Both the position numbers and the translations under genes were made by a program. The notes below the pieces were generated by a model. That model made no database searches, was not told the DNA's origin, and saw nothing but the letters and a program-made list of their open reading frames with translations. A stretch of DNA of 64,000 nt, taken from Burkholderiaceae bacterium 16. GTDB taxonomy: Bacteria; Pseudomonadota; Gammaproteobacteria; Burkholderiales; Burkholderiaceae. Positions 10,188 through 18,677 of this stretch are shown one piece after another. Where the stretch lies: the NCBI GenBank assembly GCA_000955785.1, contig JYOD01000011.1, forward strand, positions 1 through 64,000, read 5' to 3'. Within the stretch, counting starts at the first letter, position 1; each line of letters opens with the position of its first letter.

Positions 10188-11123
10188 TCAGTACTTGATG
10201 CGCGGATCGAACAGCCGGTAGCTCAGGTCGATCATCAGGTTGATCAGCACGTACACGCCGGCCGAGATCAGCAGCACGCTCTGGATCACCGGGTAGTCGT
10301 GACGCTGCACCGAGTCGACCACCAGGCGGCCGACGCCGGGAATGGCGAACACGGTCTCGGTAACGACCACGCCGCCGATCAGCAGCGCGATGCCGACGCC
10401 GATCGTGGTGGCGATCGGGATCGCCGCGTTGCGCAGCGCATGGCCCAGCACCGGCAGCACGCCCAGGCCCTTGGCGCGCGCGGTGCGGATGTAATCCTCG
10501 TGCAGCACTTCGAGCACGGTGGCGCGCGTCATGCGGGTCACCAGCGCGATATAGACCAGCGCCAGGTTGACGCAGGGCAGCACCAGGCTGCGCAGCCATT
10601 CGCCGGCGCCGTCAGCAAAGCGCGCGTAGCCCTGTACCGGGAACCACGGCAACTGGATGGCGAAGGCATAAACCAGCAGGTAGCCCACCAGGAACACTGG
10701 CAACGAGAAGGCCAGCACCGCGAACAGCATCACCAGCCGGTCGATCCAGCTGCCCGCGCGGTAGGCCGCCAGCGTGCCCAGTGGCACCGCGACCAGCAAG
10801 GTCAGCAGCATCGTCAGCGCGGCGATGGAGACGGTGGGCTCCAGCCGCTGCGCCAGCAACCGGGCCACCGGTACCTGGGTGAAGATCGAAGTGCCGAGAT
10901 CGCCGGTGGCAAGCCGGCCGGTCCACAGCGCGAACTGCCGCCACAGCGGCTGGTCAAGACCCAGCGTGCCGCGCAGCCTGGCGATGTCGTCGACCGTCGC
11001 GAGGTCGCCGGCGATCAGCGCCGCCGGGTCGCCCGGCGACAGGTGGATCAGCAGGAATACCACCACGGCTACCACCGCCATTACGGGTAGCGTCGCGGCC
11101 AGGCGTCTGAGCAGGTAGCCCAT
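10188..11123 (-). CDS. Peptide ABC transporter permease, DppB/OppB type
   Basis: Inner-membrane permease subunit, 311 residues. It has the DppB N-terminus MGYLLRRLAATLPVM with a first helix, the HLSPGDPA periplasmic motif and about five more helices. The EAA loop region is TARAKGLGVLPVLGHALRNA. It ends in LIDLSYRLFDPRIKY, the usual end of DppB-type proteins. It lies 40 bases after the substrate-binding protein gene and 30 bases before the dppC-like gene. Confidence 0.95.
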   Translation of the reverse strand: MGYLLRRLAATLPVMAVVAVVVFLLIHLSPGDPAALIAGDLATVDDIARLRGTLGLDQPLWRQFALWTGRLATGDLGTSIFTQVPVARLLAQRLEPTVSIAALTMLLTLLVAVPLGTLAAYRAGSWIDRLVMLFAVLAFSLPVFLVGYLLVYAFAIQLPWFPVQGYARFADGAGEWLRSLVLPCVNLALVYIALVTRMTRATVLEVLHEDYIRTARAKGLGVLPVLGHALRNAAIPIATTIGVGIALLIGGVVVTETVFAIPGVGRLVVDSVQRHDYPVIQSVLLISAGVYVLINLMIDLSYRLFDPRIKY

Positions 11124-11163
11124 CGTCGTGTCTCCTCGGTGGGGTCGTTCTTCTTTCTCTTTT

Positions 11164-12747
11164 TTACTTGTCGAGCATCCAGACCGTGGGCATGCCGGCC
11201 CACAGCTTGTCGATGCCCTTGAGGCTGGCGCGCGCCGCGAAGGCCGCCGAGTACTGGCCGGCGTTCACATAGGGCACGGCCTCATAGGCGCGCTTCTGGA
11301 ACGCATCGAGCAGTTCCTTGCGCCTGGCCGGCACGGTCTCGCGGATCCAGGCTGTGCGCAGCTCATCGAGCGGCTTGTCGCAGGGCCAGCCGGGCAGGCT
11401 GTTGCCGCAGGCGGCGCTGAGGTAGGCATTGGTGATCGGTGAATTCGAATCGAACTCGCCCGCCACGGTTACGTACATATTCCAGCCGCCGGCCTCGGGC
11501 GCGTCGCGCTTGGCGCGGCGCGCGCCGATGGAGGCCCAGTCCATGTTCTGCAGGTCCACGTTCATGCCCATGCTGCGCATGGTCTGCGCCGCCATCAGGG
11601 CTTCGGCGTTGAGCTGGGGCACGTCGGTCGGTACCAGCAGCACCACCTTCTCGCCCTTGTAGCCGGCCGCGCCCAGCAACTGCTTGGCGCGGGCCAGGTC
11701 GGCCTTGCGGTAGGGTTCGGCACCGGCCGCCGTATCGTTGGCGCCGCCGCAGATGAAATAGGTGGCGCAGTAGTTCATGCGCATATCGAGCGGATACCCC
11801 ATGGCTGCGGTGAAGCGGTCCTGGCTCACCGCCTGCAGGAATGCCTGGCGTACCTTCGGGTTATTGAAGGGCGGATGGAGCTGGTTCATCACCAGCACGC
11901 CCTGGTAGGCGCCGCCCGAGCCGATCTTGACGCTGGCGTCGGCACGCAGCGGGGCGATATAGTCCGGCGGCACCTGTTCGACCAGGTCGACTTCGCCGCG
12001 CTTGAGCGCCGCGATGGCGCTGTTGGCGTCCGGCAGGTAGAGCCATTCGACGCGCTCGAACTGGCTCTTCTTGCTGCCGGCGAGACCGCTTGCCGGTTCG
12101 CTGCGCGCCACGTAGTTCGGGTTGCGCACGAATACCGCCTTGTTGCCCGGCACCCATTCGTCGCGCTTGAAGACGAAGGGGCCGGAGCCGATCACCTCGG
12201 GCAGCGGCGCGGTGGCGGGCATCCTGGCCAGTCGCTCGGGCAGGATTACCGGGGGAAAGCCCGAGGGCTTGGCCAGCGCGTCGAGCACCATGCCGAAGGG
12301 CTCCTTGAGCGTCAGCGTGAAATTGCGCGCGTCGACGGCCTTCCACTCCGCGCCGGCATCGCCCATGGCGCGGCCCAGGCTGTCGCGCGCGCCCCAGCGC
12401 TGCAGCGATGCGACGGCGTCGGCGGCGGTGACGGGGCTGCCATCCGAGAATTTCAGGCCGGGGCGCAAGGTGAAGCTCCACTGCTTGCCGTCCTTCGAAC
12501 TGCTGTACTTCTCCACCATCTGGGGCTGCGGCTTGCCGCTTGCATCCTGCGCGAACAGCGTGTCGTACACCATGTAGCCGAAGTTGCGCGTGATGTAGGC
12601 CGTGGTAAAGGTCGGGTCGAGGATCTTCAGGTCGGCGTGCGCCACCACCTTGAGCGTCTTGGTCTGGGCCAGCACGGGAAGGCTGGCGCCAGCCAGGGCG
12701 AGGGCGCTCGCCGCGAGGGCGGCGGACAGCGGGGCATTCAGTTTCAT
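11164..12747 (-). CDS. Peptide ABC transporter substrate-binding protein (SBP family 5)
   Basis: Periplasmic receptor delivering ligand to the DppBCDF-type importer. It has 527 residues, with a signal peptide over about 1-27 ending in LPVLAQ, then the mature start TKTLKVVAHADLKILDPT, typical of DppA/OppA-like proteins. It contains FTLRPGLKFSDGSPVTAADAV, the cluster-5 hallmark. The ligand cannot be read from sequence. The neighbouring D-aminoacylase and M81 peptidase suggest D-amino-acid-containing or modified peptides. It is the first transporter gene, 58 bases downstream of the M81 gene. Confidence 0.93.
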   Translation of the reverse strand: MKLNAPLSAALAASALALAGASLPVLAQTKTLKVVAHADLKILDPTFTTAYITRNFGYMVYDTLFAQDASGKPQPQMVEKYSSSKDGKQWSFTLRPGLKFSDGSPVTAADAVASLQRWGARDSLGRAMGDAGAEWKAVDARNFTLTLKEPFGMVLDALAKPSGFPPVILPERLARMPATAPLPEVIGSGPFVFKRDEWVPGNKAVFVRNPNYVARSEPASGLAGSKKSQFERVEWLYLPDANSAIAALKRGEVDLVEQVPPDYIAPLRADASVKIGSGGAYQGVLVMNQLHPPFNNPKVRQAFLQAVSQDRFTAAMGYPLDMRMNYCATYFICGGANDTAAGAEPYRKADLARAKQLLGAAGYKGEKVVLLVPTDVPQLNAEALMAAQTMRSMGMNVDLQNMDWASIGARRAKRDAPEAGGWNMYVTVAGEFDSNSPITNAYLSAACGNSLPGWPCDKPLDELRTAWIRETVPARRKELLDAFQKRAYEAVPYVNAGQYSAAFAARASLKGIDKLWAGMPTVWMLDK

Positions 12748-12805
12748 CTGCGGGTCTCCTTTGTCGTCGTTATCGTCGTTATCGTTGTGGACAGGCGGGC
12801 GGTGC

Positions 12806-14260
12806 TCAGGCCGCGGCGCTGTCGAGCGGCCACTTGGGACGGCGAACCTTTCGGTAGGGCAGGGTTGTGAGATCGAGCGTCACGGCACCGGGGGCGCCCG
12901 CGTAGATCACGTGCTTTGCCACCTTCGAGAACGACGCGTAGAAATGCTGCGAGGACTTGACCACGATGATCTTCTTGCGTGCAAGGTCGCATCCCAGCTG
13001 CGTGAAGAGGTCCGTGCCCATCGCCTGGTTGCGCAGCGTGATCAGCACGATGTCGATGCCGCTGGCTTCCACCAGCGCGCAGTCGCCCATCTGTACCGGG
13101 GTGTTCGACAAGCCGGTCATGACCATGTCGGCTTGCAGCGCCTTGACCGTGCAGTCCAGGTCCAGCGGATCGCCCGAGAGAGGGCTGATCTTGCCGCCGA
13201 TTCGCATCGCCAGCCGTGCGCCGACGCCGGCGTCGAAGGCGATGCGTGCCGCGATCGGGTCCCACATCGGGCCGACCGCCGCGTTGCCGATGCCGCGCTC
13301 GATCATGCGGCGCAGGATGAAGGTGGAGTCGCTCGCCGCGCCGCCGCCCGGGTTGTCGGCGCCATCGGCCAGCACCACGGGTCCGCCGTCGAAGGCCAGC
13401 GCCTCGTCGAGCGCGATGTCGATGTCCGGGTAGGGCACCGTGAGCGCCTCGCGCATGCCGATCAATTCATCGGCCAGCTGGCGGGCCAGCGCATCGGCCC
13501 TGGCCTGGTTGCCATCGGTGTAGACCAGCACCTTGGTGCCCATGCCGGGCACGTCGCCCCAAGAAAAGCCGTGCGCTATGGAGACCGACAGCACGCCGTC
13601 CCGGCCTTCCAGCGACTGGATGCGGTCCACGAAGCCGCGCGCGGGCTCGCGCGAGGTATGGACGGTGACGATCATCTCGCAGTCGACCACCGACGCCACC
13701 GGCCGGATCTTGCCTTCCACCTTGGCGGCGCACAGGTCGACCAGTTCCAGCGCGCGCTCCAGCACATCGGTGTGCGGGTATTCCTTGAAGGCGATCAGCA
13801 GGTCGGCGTGCGCCACCATCTCCGGCGTCAGGTGGCTGTGCGGATCCAGCTCCGCGCCGATCACCACGCCGGGCCCGACTATGGCCCGCACGCGCTGCAG
13901 AAGGTCGCCCTCGCAGTCGTCATAGCCGTCGGCCACCATCGCGCCGTGCAGGCCGAGCAGCACCATGTCCACCGGCAGTGCCGCGCGCAGGTCGGCCAGC
14001 AGTTCGTCGCGCAGGGTTTCGTAGGCATGGCGGGTGGTGGTGCCGCTGGGCTGCGCGCCTGCCACCATGCCTTCGGACAACTGCCAGCCGCGCTCCTTGC
14101 CGCGCAGCCGTGCGGCCCACAGCGGGCCGGAGAAGAAGGTCATCTGGCCGGGATGCTGGCCGGCGGGGAAGTAGCCGCGGTCCCGGAAGGAAGCGAGGCC
14201 GGTCGGCATCGGCGCGAAGGTGTTGGTTTCGGTGGCGAGGGAGGCACTGAAGACACGCAC
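12806..14260 (-). CDS. M81 family (MlrC-like) metallopeptidase
   Basis: Zinc peptidase family named for MlrC, which opens linearised microcystin degradation products. It has 484 residues, with N-terminus VRVFSASLATETNTFAPMP, the metal-site pattern GAELDPHSHLTPEM and TVHTSREPARGF, and a C-terminal half with DNPGGGAASDSTFILRR, all M81 hallmarks. The start is the GTG at 14260, chosen because AGGAG lies nine bases before it and the family N-terminus begins exactly there. An upstream in-frame ATG would add 53 low-complexity residues. It is the first gene of the minus-strand peptide operon, divergent from the XRE-cupin gene. Substrate unknown; microcystin itself is not implied. Confidence 0.9.
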   Translation of the reverse strand: MRVFSASLATETNTFAPMPTGLASFRDRGYFPAGQHPGQMTFFSGPLWAARLRGKERGWQLSEGMVAGAQPSGTTTRHAYETLRDELLADLRAALPVDMVLLGLHGAMVADGYDDCEGDLLQRVRAIVGPGVVIGAELDPHSHLTPEMVAHADLLIAFKEYPHTDVLERALELVDLCAAKVEGKIRPVASVVDCEMIVTVHTSREPARGFVDRIQSLEGRDGVLSVSIAHGFSWGDVPGMGTKVLVYTDGNQARADALARQLADELIGMREALTVPYPDIDIALDEALAFDGGPVVLADGADNPGGGAASDSTFILRRMIERGIGNAAVGPMWDPIAARIAFDAGVGARLAMRIGGKISPLSGDPLDLDCTVKALQADMVMTGLSNTPVQMGDCALVEASGIDIVLITLRNQAMGTDLFTQLGCDLARKKIIVVKSSQHFYASFSKVAKHVIYAGAPGAVTLDLTTLPYRKVRRPKWPLDSAAA

Positions 14261-14505
14261 GGTGGCGAACTCCTGGGTTGGGCGGTTGGAGGACAGATGC
14301 GATTCAGGTCGATGCTGCAGCGCGGGCCCGTTCTCGGCGGCAAGCCCGGACGAGGCGGGATGCGCGGGCGCCAGCGCGGCGCGGGTCTTGCCCCAGGGCC
14401 GCCGGTGTCCGGATGCCATGGCCGCCCTGGCCCGCGACCCGGAAGACGCTTGGCGCGCTTGCAGGGCGCTAGTGCTTTGGAATGCGAGTGAGTGTATTCA
14501 AGAAT

Positions 14506-14534
14506 TTGCGAATATGCAAATTGCGAATACGCAA
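14506..14534. promoter_or_regulatory. Paired operator-like repeats TTGCGAATAYGCAA
   Basis: Two adjacent copies of TTGCG-N4-YGCAA lie at 14506-14519 and 14521-14534, centres 15 bp apart. The second is a perfect inverted repeat (TTGCG/CGCAA) and the first has one mismatch. They lie in the 357-base divergent region 14261-14617, between the M81 operon and the XRE-cupin regulator. The rest of that region shows no gene. The obvious candidate ligand is the XRE-cupin protein, by position only. Confidence 0.7.
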
Positions 14535-14617
14535 ATTTTCCACTAGAGTGAGCAGCATGGGATGTACCCGGCGGTGCCGTCTGATAGCATCCGGCCCAAC
14601 GGAAAAAGGACGCAGGC

Positions 14618-15358
14618 TTGAAAATACATTTCGCCCCGGGGCGCGGCAGCGACGATAGCGACGAGTCTGGCGACGAGTCGCGCACGCTCGACCGCGAGAC
14701 CTTTGGCAAGCGTTTGCGCACGGCGCGCAAGGCCTTTGGCTGGACGCTCGCACATCTCGCCGAACTCTCCGGTGTTTCCATCACCACAATCTCTCGCGCG
14801 GAACGCGGGCGACTTGCATTGGGCTACGAGAATTTTGCCGCGCTGGGCAAGGCGCTGCAGATGGACATGGGCTCGATGTTTGCCGGCGCCGGCGTGAAGA
14901 CGTCGCCGTTCCAGGGGCCCGTCGTGACGCGGGCCGGCGAGGGCGTGACCTACCGGGGCTCTTCTTTTTCCTATGAGTTTCTCGGCACCGAGGCGGTGGG
15001 CAAGCAGATGAGCCCGGTGATCGGCACCGTGCATGCGCGCCGCATCGAAGGTCCCGAAGACTTCGCCCGCCATCCCGGCGAGGAATTTGTCTACGTGCTC
15101 ACCGGCGAGGTCGAGGTGCACTTCGACAACGGCGAGAAGGTGCACCTGGGGCGCGGCGACGCGCTGTACTTCGATGCCCGCATGGGCCATGCCTACGTCA
15201 GCGTAAGCCGCCAACTCGCCAGGGTCGTGGGCGTGACCACCAGCGAAAGCAGCTTCATGAAGTCAGCCCAGGCTGGGGAGCCGGACGCCGCGCCAGCGCG
15301 TGTCGTCAGGCGGCCCCGGGGGAAGACCGCTGCCGGCAAGGGGCAGGGCAAGGGCTGA
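14618..15358 (+). CDS. XRE-family regulator with C-terminal cupin sensor
   Basis: Likely transcription regulator of the divergent peptide operon, 246 residues. An acidic N-terminal tail is followed by an XRE/Cro-type helix-turn-helix at about 30-85 (FGKRLRTARKAFGWTLAHLAE, then SGVSITTISRAERG). A cupin_2 domain occupies about 140-215 (HPGEEFVYVLTGEVEVHF and GDALYFDARMGHAY). A basic, Lys/Arg-rich tail closes the protein. XRE-cupin proteins (PuuR-like) usually repress catabolic genes for amines, amino acids or peptides and sense the substrate in the cupin barrel. The effector here is unknown. Confidence 0.88.
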   Translation: MKIHFAPGRGSDDSDESGDESRTLDRETFGKRLRTARKAFGWTLAHLAELSGVSITTISRAERGRLALGYENFAALGKALQMDMGSMFAGAGVKTSPFQGPVVTRAGEGVTYRGSSFSYEFLGTEAVGKQMSPVIGTVHARRIEGPEDFARHPGEEFVYVLTGEVEVHFDNGEKVHLGRGDALYFDARMGHAYVSVSRQLARVVGVTTSESSFMKSAQAGEPDAAPARVVRRPRGKTAAGKGQGKG

Positions 15359-15604
15359 GGTACCCGCATCAGCGCAGGCTCCGTGGAGCCGCGCGGCTTC
15401 GCCCCGGTTCAATCCACCGTAATCCCCGCCGCCCTGATGAAGCTTATGTTCGGCCTCGGCGCGCCCGGGCCGGAAGCGTCGCGCGTCGATGCGCCAGTAT
15501 CCCGGCTAAGTTCTTGCCTGGAAATTACCGATTGTGAGCAAAGGCATAACCATCCTGCATGGCCGGGCTGGCGTGGCCGGCCCGGAAAGGATGTCCGCCA
15601 GCCC
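15359..15604. other. Intergenic stretch without a recognisable gene
   Basis: Together with the promoter that follows, this forms the 312-base gap between the XRE-cupin gene and the HD-GYP gene. A short hairpin (GGCTCC-GT-GGAGCC, 15377-15390) lies just after the XRE-cupin stop and may act in termination, but no T-run follows. I see no convincing coding sequence in the remainder. Confidence 0.5.
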
Positions 15605-15631
15605 TAAAGTATTCCGGCTTGCTGCCGTTAA
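15605..15631 (+). promoter_or_regulatory. sigma28 (FliA)-type promoter of the HD-GYP gene
   Basis: The sequence TAAAGTAT-N11-GCCGTTAA matches the enterobacterial FliA consensus TAAAGTTT-N11-GCCGATAA at seven of eight bases in each box, with exact spacing. Transcription would start about ten bases after 15631, leaving a leader of about 30 bases containing the AGGAG before the ATG at 15671. This suggests expression with the late flagellar genes. Confidence 0.78.
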
Positions 15632-15670
15632 GCGACCACGCCTTATTCAATCTGCACACGAGGAGCTGGC

Positions 15671-16882
15671 ATGCTGAAGCGGATCAAGACCCGGCAGCTT
15701 CAAGTCGGAATGTTCGTGGCCAGGGTGGGCGGGCCATGGATTGAACATCCCTTCTGGCGGTCGCGGTTCCTGGTGAACAGCCAGGAACAGATCGACCAGA
15801 TGATTGCCTCCAAGGTCGAGGAGGTATGGATCGACCTGCTCAAGGGCAAAGGCATCCCGCCGCCTGTGCAACTGGCGGCAACCGGATCGCTGACTGTGAA
15901 TCCCGTGGCCGACGAGCCAGCCGGCGCCGTGCCGCAATCGGCGGTATCGCTGGAGGTGGAGTTCGGGCTCGCGCGGGAAGTCATGAAGAACGGCAAGGCA
16001 GTGGTCGGCTCGATGTTCACCGACGCCCGCATGGGCCGCGCGCTCGAAGTGGAGGGCGCCCTGATGCTGGTCGACTCCGTATCGAATTCGCTGACGCGCC
16101 ATTCGCAGGCCCTGATCGCGCTGGCGCGGCTCAAGGTCCGGGACGACTACACCTATCTGCATTCCTTCGCGGTCTGCGCGTTGATGATCGCGCTCGGGCG
16201 TACCCTCGGGCGGGACAATGGCGAGGTGCAGCAACTCGGCCTGGCGGGCCTGGTGCACGATATCGGCAAGATTTCCATTCCCACCCAGGTGCTGCACAAG
16301 CGTGGCGACATGACCGCCGCGGAGATGGCGATGGTGCAGCGCCATCCGTCCGTCGGCTATCGCATCCTCAACGAGGCCAGGCTCTACAGCAATATCCCGC
16401 TCGATGTCTGCGTGCACCATCACGAGCGGATCGACGGCCGCGGCTATCCGTTCGGCCTGCATGGGCATGAGATCAGCGTGCACGCCAAGATCGCCGCGGT
16501 GTGCGACACCTATGACTCGCTGACCTCCAGCCGGCCGGGGCACCAGGCCTGGACGCCGGCGCGGGCGCTCGAATACATGGCGGTGCGGGTCGATACCTTG
16601 TTCGACCGCACCGTGTTCCAGGCTTTCACCAGGTCGATCGGCATCTATCCGCTGGGCACGGTGCTGCGCTTGCGCTCCGGACGGCTGGCGGTGGTGTTCG
16701 CGCAGAACGACAACGAGCCGCTGCGCCCCCGGGTCAAGGTGTTCTACTCACTGAGCGAGGCCGCCCAGGTGGGCCCCGAAACGCTGGATCTGAGCGAGGC
16801 GGAAGACACCATCGTGAGCTTCGAGGACCCAGCGCAATGGGGCTTCCGCGACGAACAATTGCTGGAACTCTGCGCAGCCTGA
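15671..16882 (+). CDS. HD-GYP domain cyclic-di-GMP phosphodiesterase
   Basis: Predicted to hydrolyse cyclic di-GMP and so favour motility over sessile growth. It has 403 residues. An N-terminal DUF3391-type region (about 1-140: KTRQLQVGMFVARVGGPWIEHPFW) is followed by the HD-GYP domain with HDIGK at 196-200, HHHE at 249-252 and RIDGRGYP at 253-260; the metal-binding and GYP residues are all present. No membrane segment or receiver domain is visible, so it is probably cytoplasmic. AGGAG precedes the ATG. The sigma28-like promoter at 15605-15631 ties it to flagellar regulation. It converges with the AidB-like gene. Confidence 0.93.
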   Translation: MLKRIKTRQLQVGMFVARVGGPWIEHPFWRSRFLVNSQEQIDQMIASKVEEVWIDLLKGKGIPPPVQLAATGSLTVNPVADEPAGAVPQSAVSLEVEFGLAREVMKNGKAVVGSMFTDARMGRALEVEGALMLVDSVSNSLTRHSQALIALARLKVRDDYTYLHSFAVCALMIALGRTLGRDNGEVQQLGLAGLVHDIGKISIPTQVLHKRGDMTAAEMAMVQRHPSVGYRILNEARLYSNIPLDVCVHHHERIDGRGYPFGLHGHEISVHAKIAAVCDTYDSLTSSRPGHQAWTPARALEYMAVRVDTLFDRTVFQAFTRSIGIYPLGTVLRLRSGRLAVVFAQNDNEPLRPRVKVFYSLSEAAQVGPETLDLSEAEDTIVSFEDPAQWGFRDEQLLELCAA

Positions 16883-16927
16883 CCGGCGCTCAAATCAGCG
16901 AAGCGCATCTTGTCCGCAAGGGCAGCG

Positions 16928-18568
16928 TCAGGCGGCCCAGGCCTGTTCGAGGATGCGCGCGGCATCGCCACCGCCCGCGCTGATGCCCATGACGGCACCC
17001 CATTCCGGGTCGAAGCGGCTGGCCAGGAAGGCGCTGGCGGTGGCCGCATCGGCATGCTGGAGCATCAGGCAGGCCTGGGCTGTCAGCACCAGCCGCGCGG
17101 TGGTGCGGCGCGCCTCGGCCTGCTGCTCTTCCTCGGGCAGGCGCAACGCCGCGCGCAATGCCGCCACGCTGGCCTGGATGCGCGGCTCGCCCGCGCCCAC
17201 GGCGCTCATCTGGTCCAGCACGCGCAGGTAGTCGTCCGGGTTGCGGCCGATGGCGCGCAACACGTCCAGGCACATCACGTTGCCCGAGCCTTCCCAGATC
17301 GAGTTGACCGGCGCTTCGCGGAACAGCCGGCCCATCGGGCCTTCCTCCACATAGCCGTTGCCGCCGAAGACTTCCATTGCCTCGCCGGTCATTTCAACCG
17401 CACGCTTGCAGATCCAGAACTTGGAGGCGGGCGTGAGGATGCGGCGCCATGCGAGACGAGCGGGATCGTCGGTGGCTTCGAAGGCGGTCGCCAGGTCCAT
17501 CGCCAGCAGCATCGCGGCCTCGGCCTCCAGCGCCATGTCGGCAAGCAGCCTGACCATCAGCGGCTGGCGGATCAGCGGCTTGCCGAAGGCGCTGCGATGG
17601 CGCGCATAGTGCAGGGACTGCACCAGTGCCTGGCGCAGGAAGCCCGCGCTGGACAGCGCGCAGTTCAGGCGGCTGTAGGTGGCCATTTCCAGGATGGTGG
17701 GAATGCCGCGGCCCTCGTCGCCCACCATGATGCCCCAGGCTTCACGGAATTCCACTTCGCTGCTGGAGTTCGAGCGGTTGCCCACCTTGTCCTTCAGGCG
17801 CTGGATTTCAATGGGGTTCTTGCTGCCGTCGGGCCGCCAGCGCGGCACGAAGAAGCAGGAGGAGCCGGCTTCGGTATTGGCCAGCACCAGGTGGGCGTCC
17901 GACATCGGCGAGGAGAAGAACCACTTGTGGCCGGTGATCAGGTACTCGGCGCCGCGTCCCTCGCCGCGGCTGGGCACCGCGCGGGTGGTGTTGGCGCGCA
18001 CGTCGGAGCCGCCTTGCTTCTCCGTCATGCCCATGCCCACGTTGATCGATGGCTTGTGCTCGATGGGGATGTCGCGCGGATCGTAGGCCTGGGTCAGCAG
18101 CTTGCCGCCGAGCTGGGCGAACAGGTCCGGCTCCTTGCGCAGCACGGGGATGCAGGCCTGGGTCATGTTGGTGGGGCAGAGCGAGCCGGACTCGATCTGG
18201 CAATGCATGTAAAGCGAGGCCGCGTACGAGGCCCAGGCGGACGGGCGCGTATCGGCGAAGGGCAGGTTGGCCAGGCCGCTCCTGCGCGCGATGGTCATCA
18301 TCTCGTGCCAGCCGGGGTGGAAGCGGACGTGATCGATGCGCTCGCCGATACGCGAGTGCGTATGCAACTCGGGATGGTGGCGGTTGGCATCCTCGGCGTG
18401 GCGGATGGTTGCCTCGGCGCCGAGTACCGCGCCCTGGCGCTCAAGCTCGGCTTCGTTCCAGGCCGCGCCGGCGCGTTCCACGGCACGCCGGATGCCGGGG
18501 TCGCTGGTGTAGAGGTTGTAGTCCTTGAGTTCGGGGACCTGGTTGGTGATGGCATGCGTGGCGTTCAT
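16928..18568 (-). CDS. aidB: AidB-like acyl-CoA dehydrogenase
   Basis: Flavoprotein of the acyl-CoA dehydrogenase superfamily, AidB branch. It has 546 residues, close to E. coli AidB (541), with the AidB-type motif MTEKQGGSDVRANTT at 181-195, LITGHKWFFSSPMSDAHLVL for the flavin region, and RLFREAPVNSIWEGSGNVMCLDVLR near the C-terminus. E. coli AidB is part of the alkylation response. In this genus, homologues beside a TetR gene may serve fatty acid metabolism, so a repair role is not certain. It is divergent from a TetR regulator, 109 bases between start codons, with a short palindrome between them. The gene ends 45 bases from the convergent HD-GYP gene. Confidence 0.88.
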   Translation of the reverse strand: MNATHAITNQVPELKDYNLYTSDPGIRRAVERAGAAWNEAELERQGAVLGAEATIRHAEDANRHHPELHTHSRIGERIDHVRFHPGWHEMMTIARRSGLANLPFADTRPSAWASYAASLYMHCQIESGSLCPTNMTQACIPVLRKEPDLFAQLGGKLLTQAYDPRDIPIEHKPSINVGMGMTEKQGGSDVRANTTRAVPSRGEGRGAEYLITGHKWFFSSPMSDAHLVLANTEAGSSCFFVPRWRPDGSKNPIEIQRLKDKVGNRSNSSSEVEFREAWGIMVGDEGRGIPTILEMATYSRLNCALSSAGFLRQALVQSLHYARHRSAFGKPLIRQPLMVRLLADMALEAEAAMLLAMDLATAFEATDDPARLAWRRILTPASKFWICKRAVEMTGEAMEVFGGNGYVEEGPMGRLFREAPVNSIWEGSGNVMCLDVLRAIGRNPDDYLRVLDQMSAVGAGEPRIQASVAALRAALRLPEEEQQAEARRTTARLVLTAQACLMLQHADAATASAFLASRFDPEWGAVMGISAGGGDAARILEQAWAA

Positions 18569-18623
18569 TGCGGGCTGTCTCCTTGGGCCGGGCTCGCAGG
18601 GCTCGCTGCCGCCCGTTAGATTC

Positions 18624-18645
18624 GAATGGTCATTCTAGATACAAT
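18624..18645. promoter_or_regulatory. Candidate TetR operator (GAATG-N2-CATTC) next to a -10-like box
   Basis: A 12-bp perfect-arm palindrome, GAATG-GT-CATTC at 18624-18635, is followed by TACAAT at 18640-18645, a plausible -10 for the plus-strand tetR gene. It sits centrally between the divergent aidB-like and tetR genes, where an autoregulatory site is expected. It is short, so chance cannot be excluded. Confidence 0.4.
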
Positions 18646-18677
18646 GCCCAGCCTGCATGTTCGGCTTTCGGAGCACC

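Noticed and set aside
12764..12781. Tandem 9-mer TCGTCGTTA (twice) before the peptide-binding protein gene
   Set aside because: Too short and simple to assign a role. It overlaps no promoter or ribosome motif I can defend.
14140..14790. Open frames across the divergent region before the XRE-cupin gene, as a possible small gene
   Set aside because: Composition is random and no ribosome site or conserved pattern is present. The region is better explained by the operators and the GTG start of the M81 gene.
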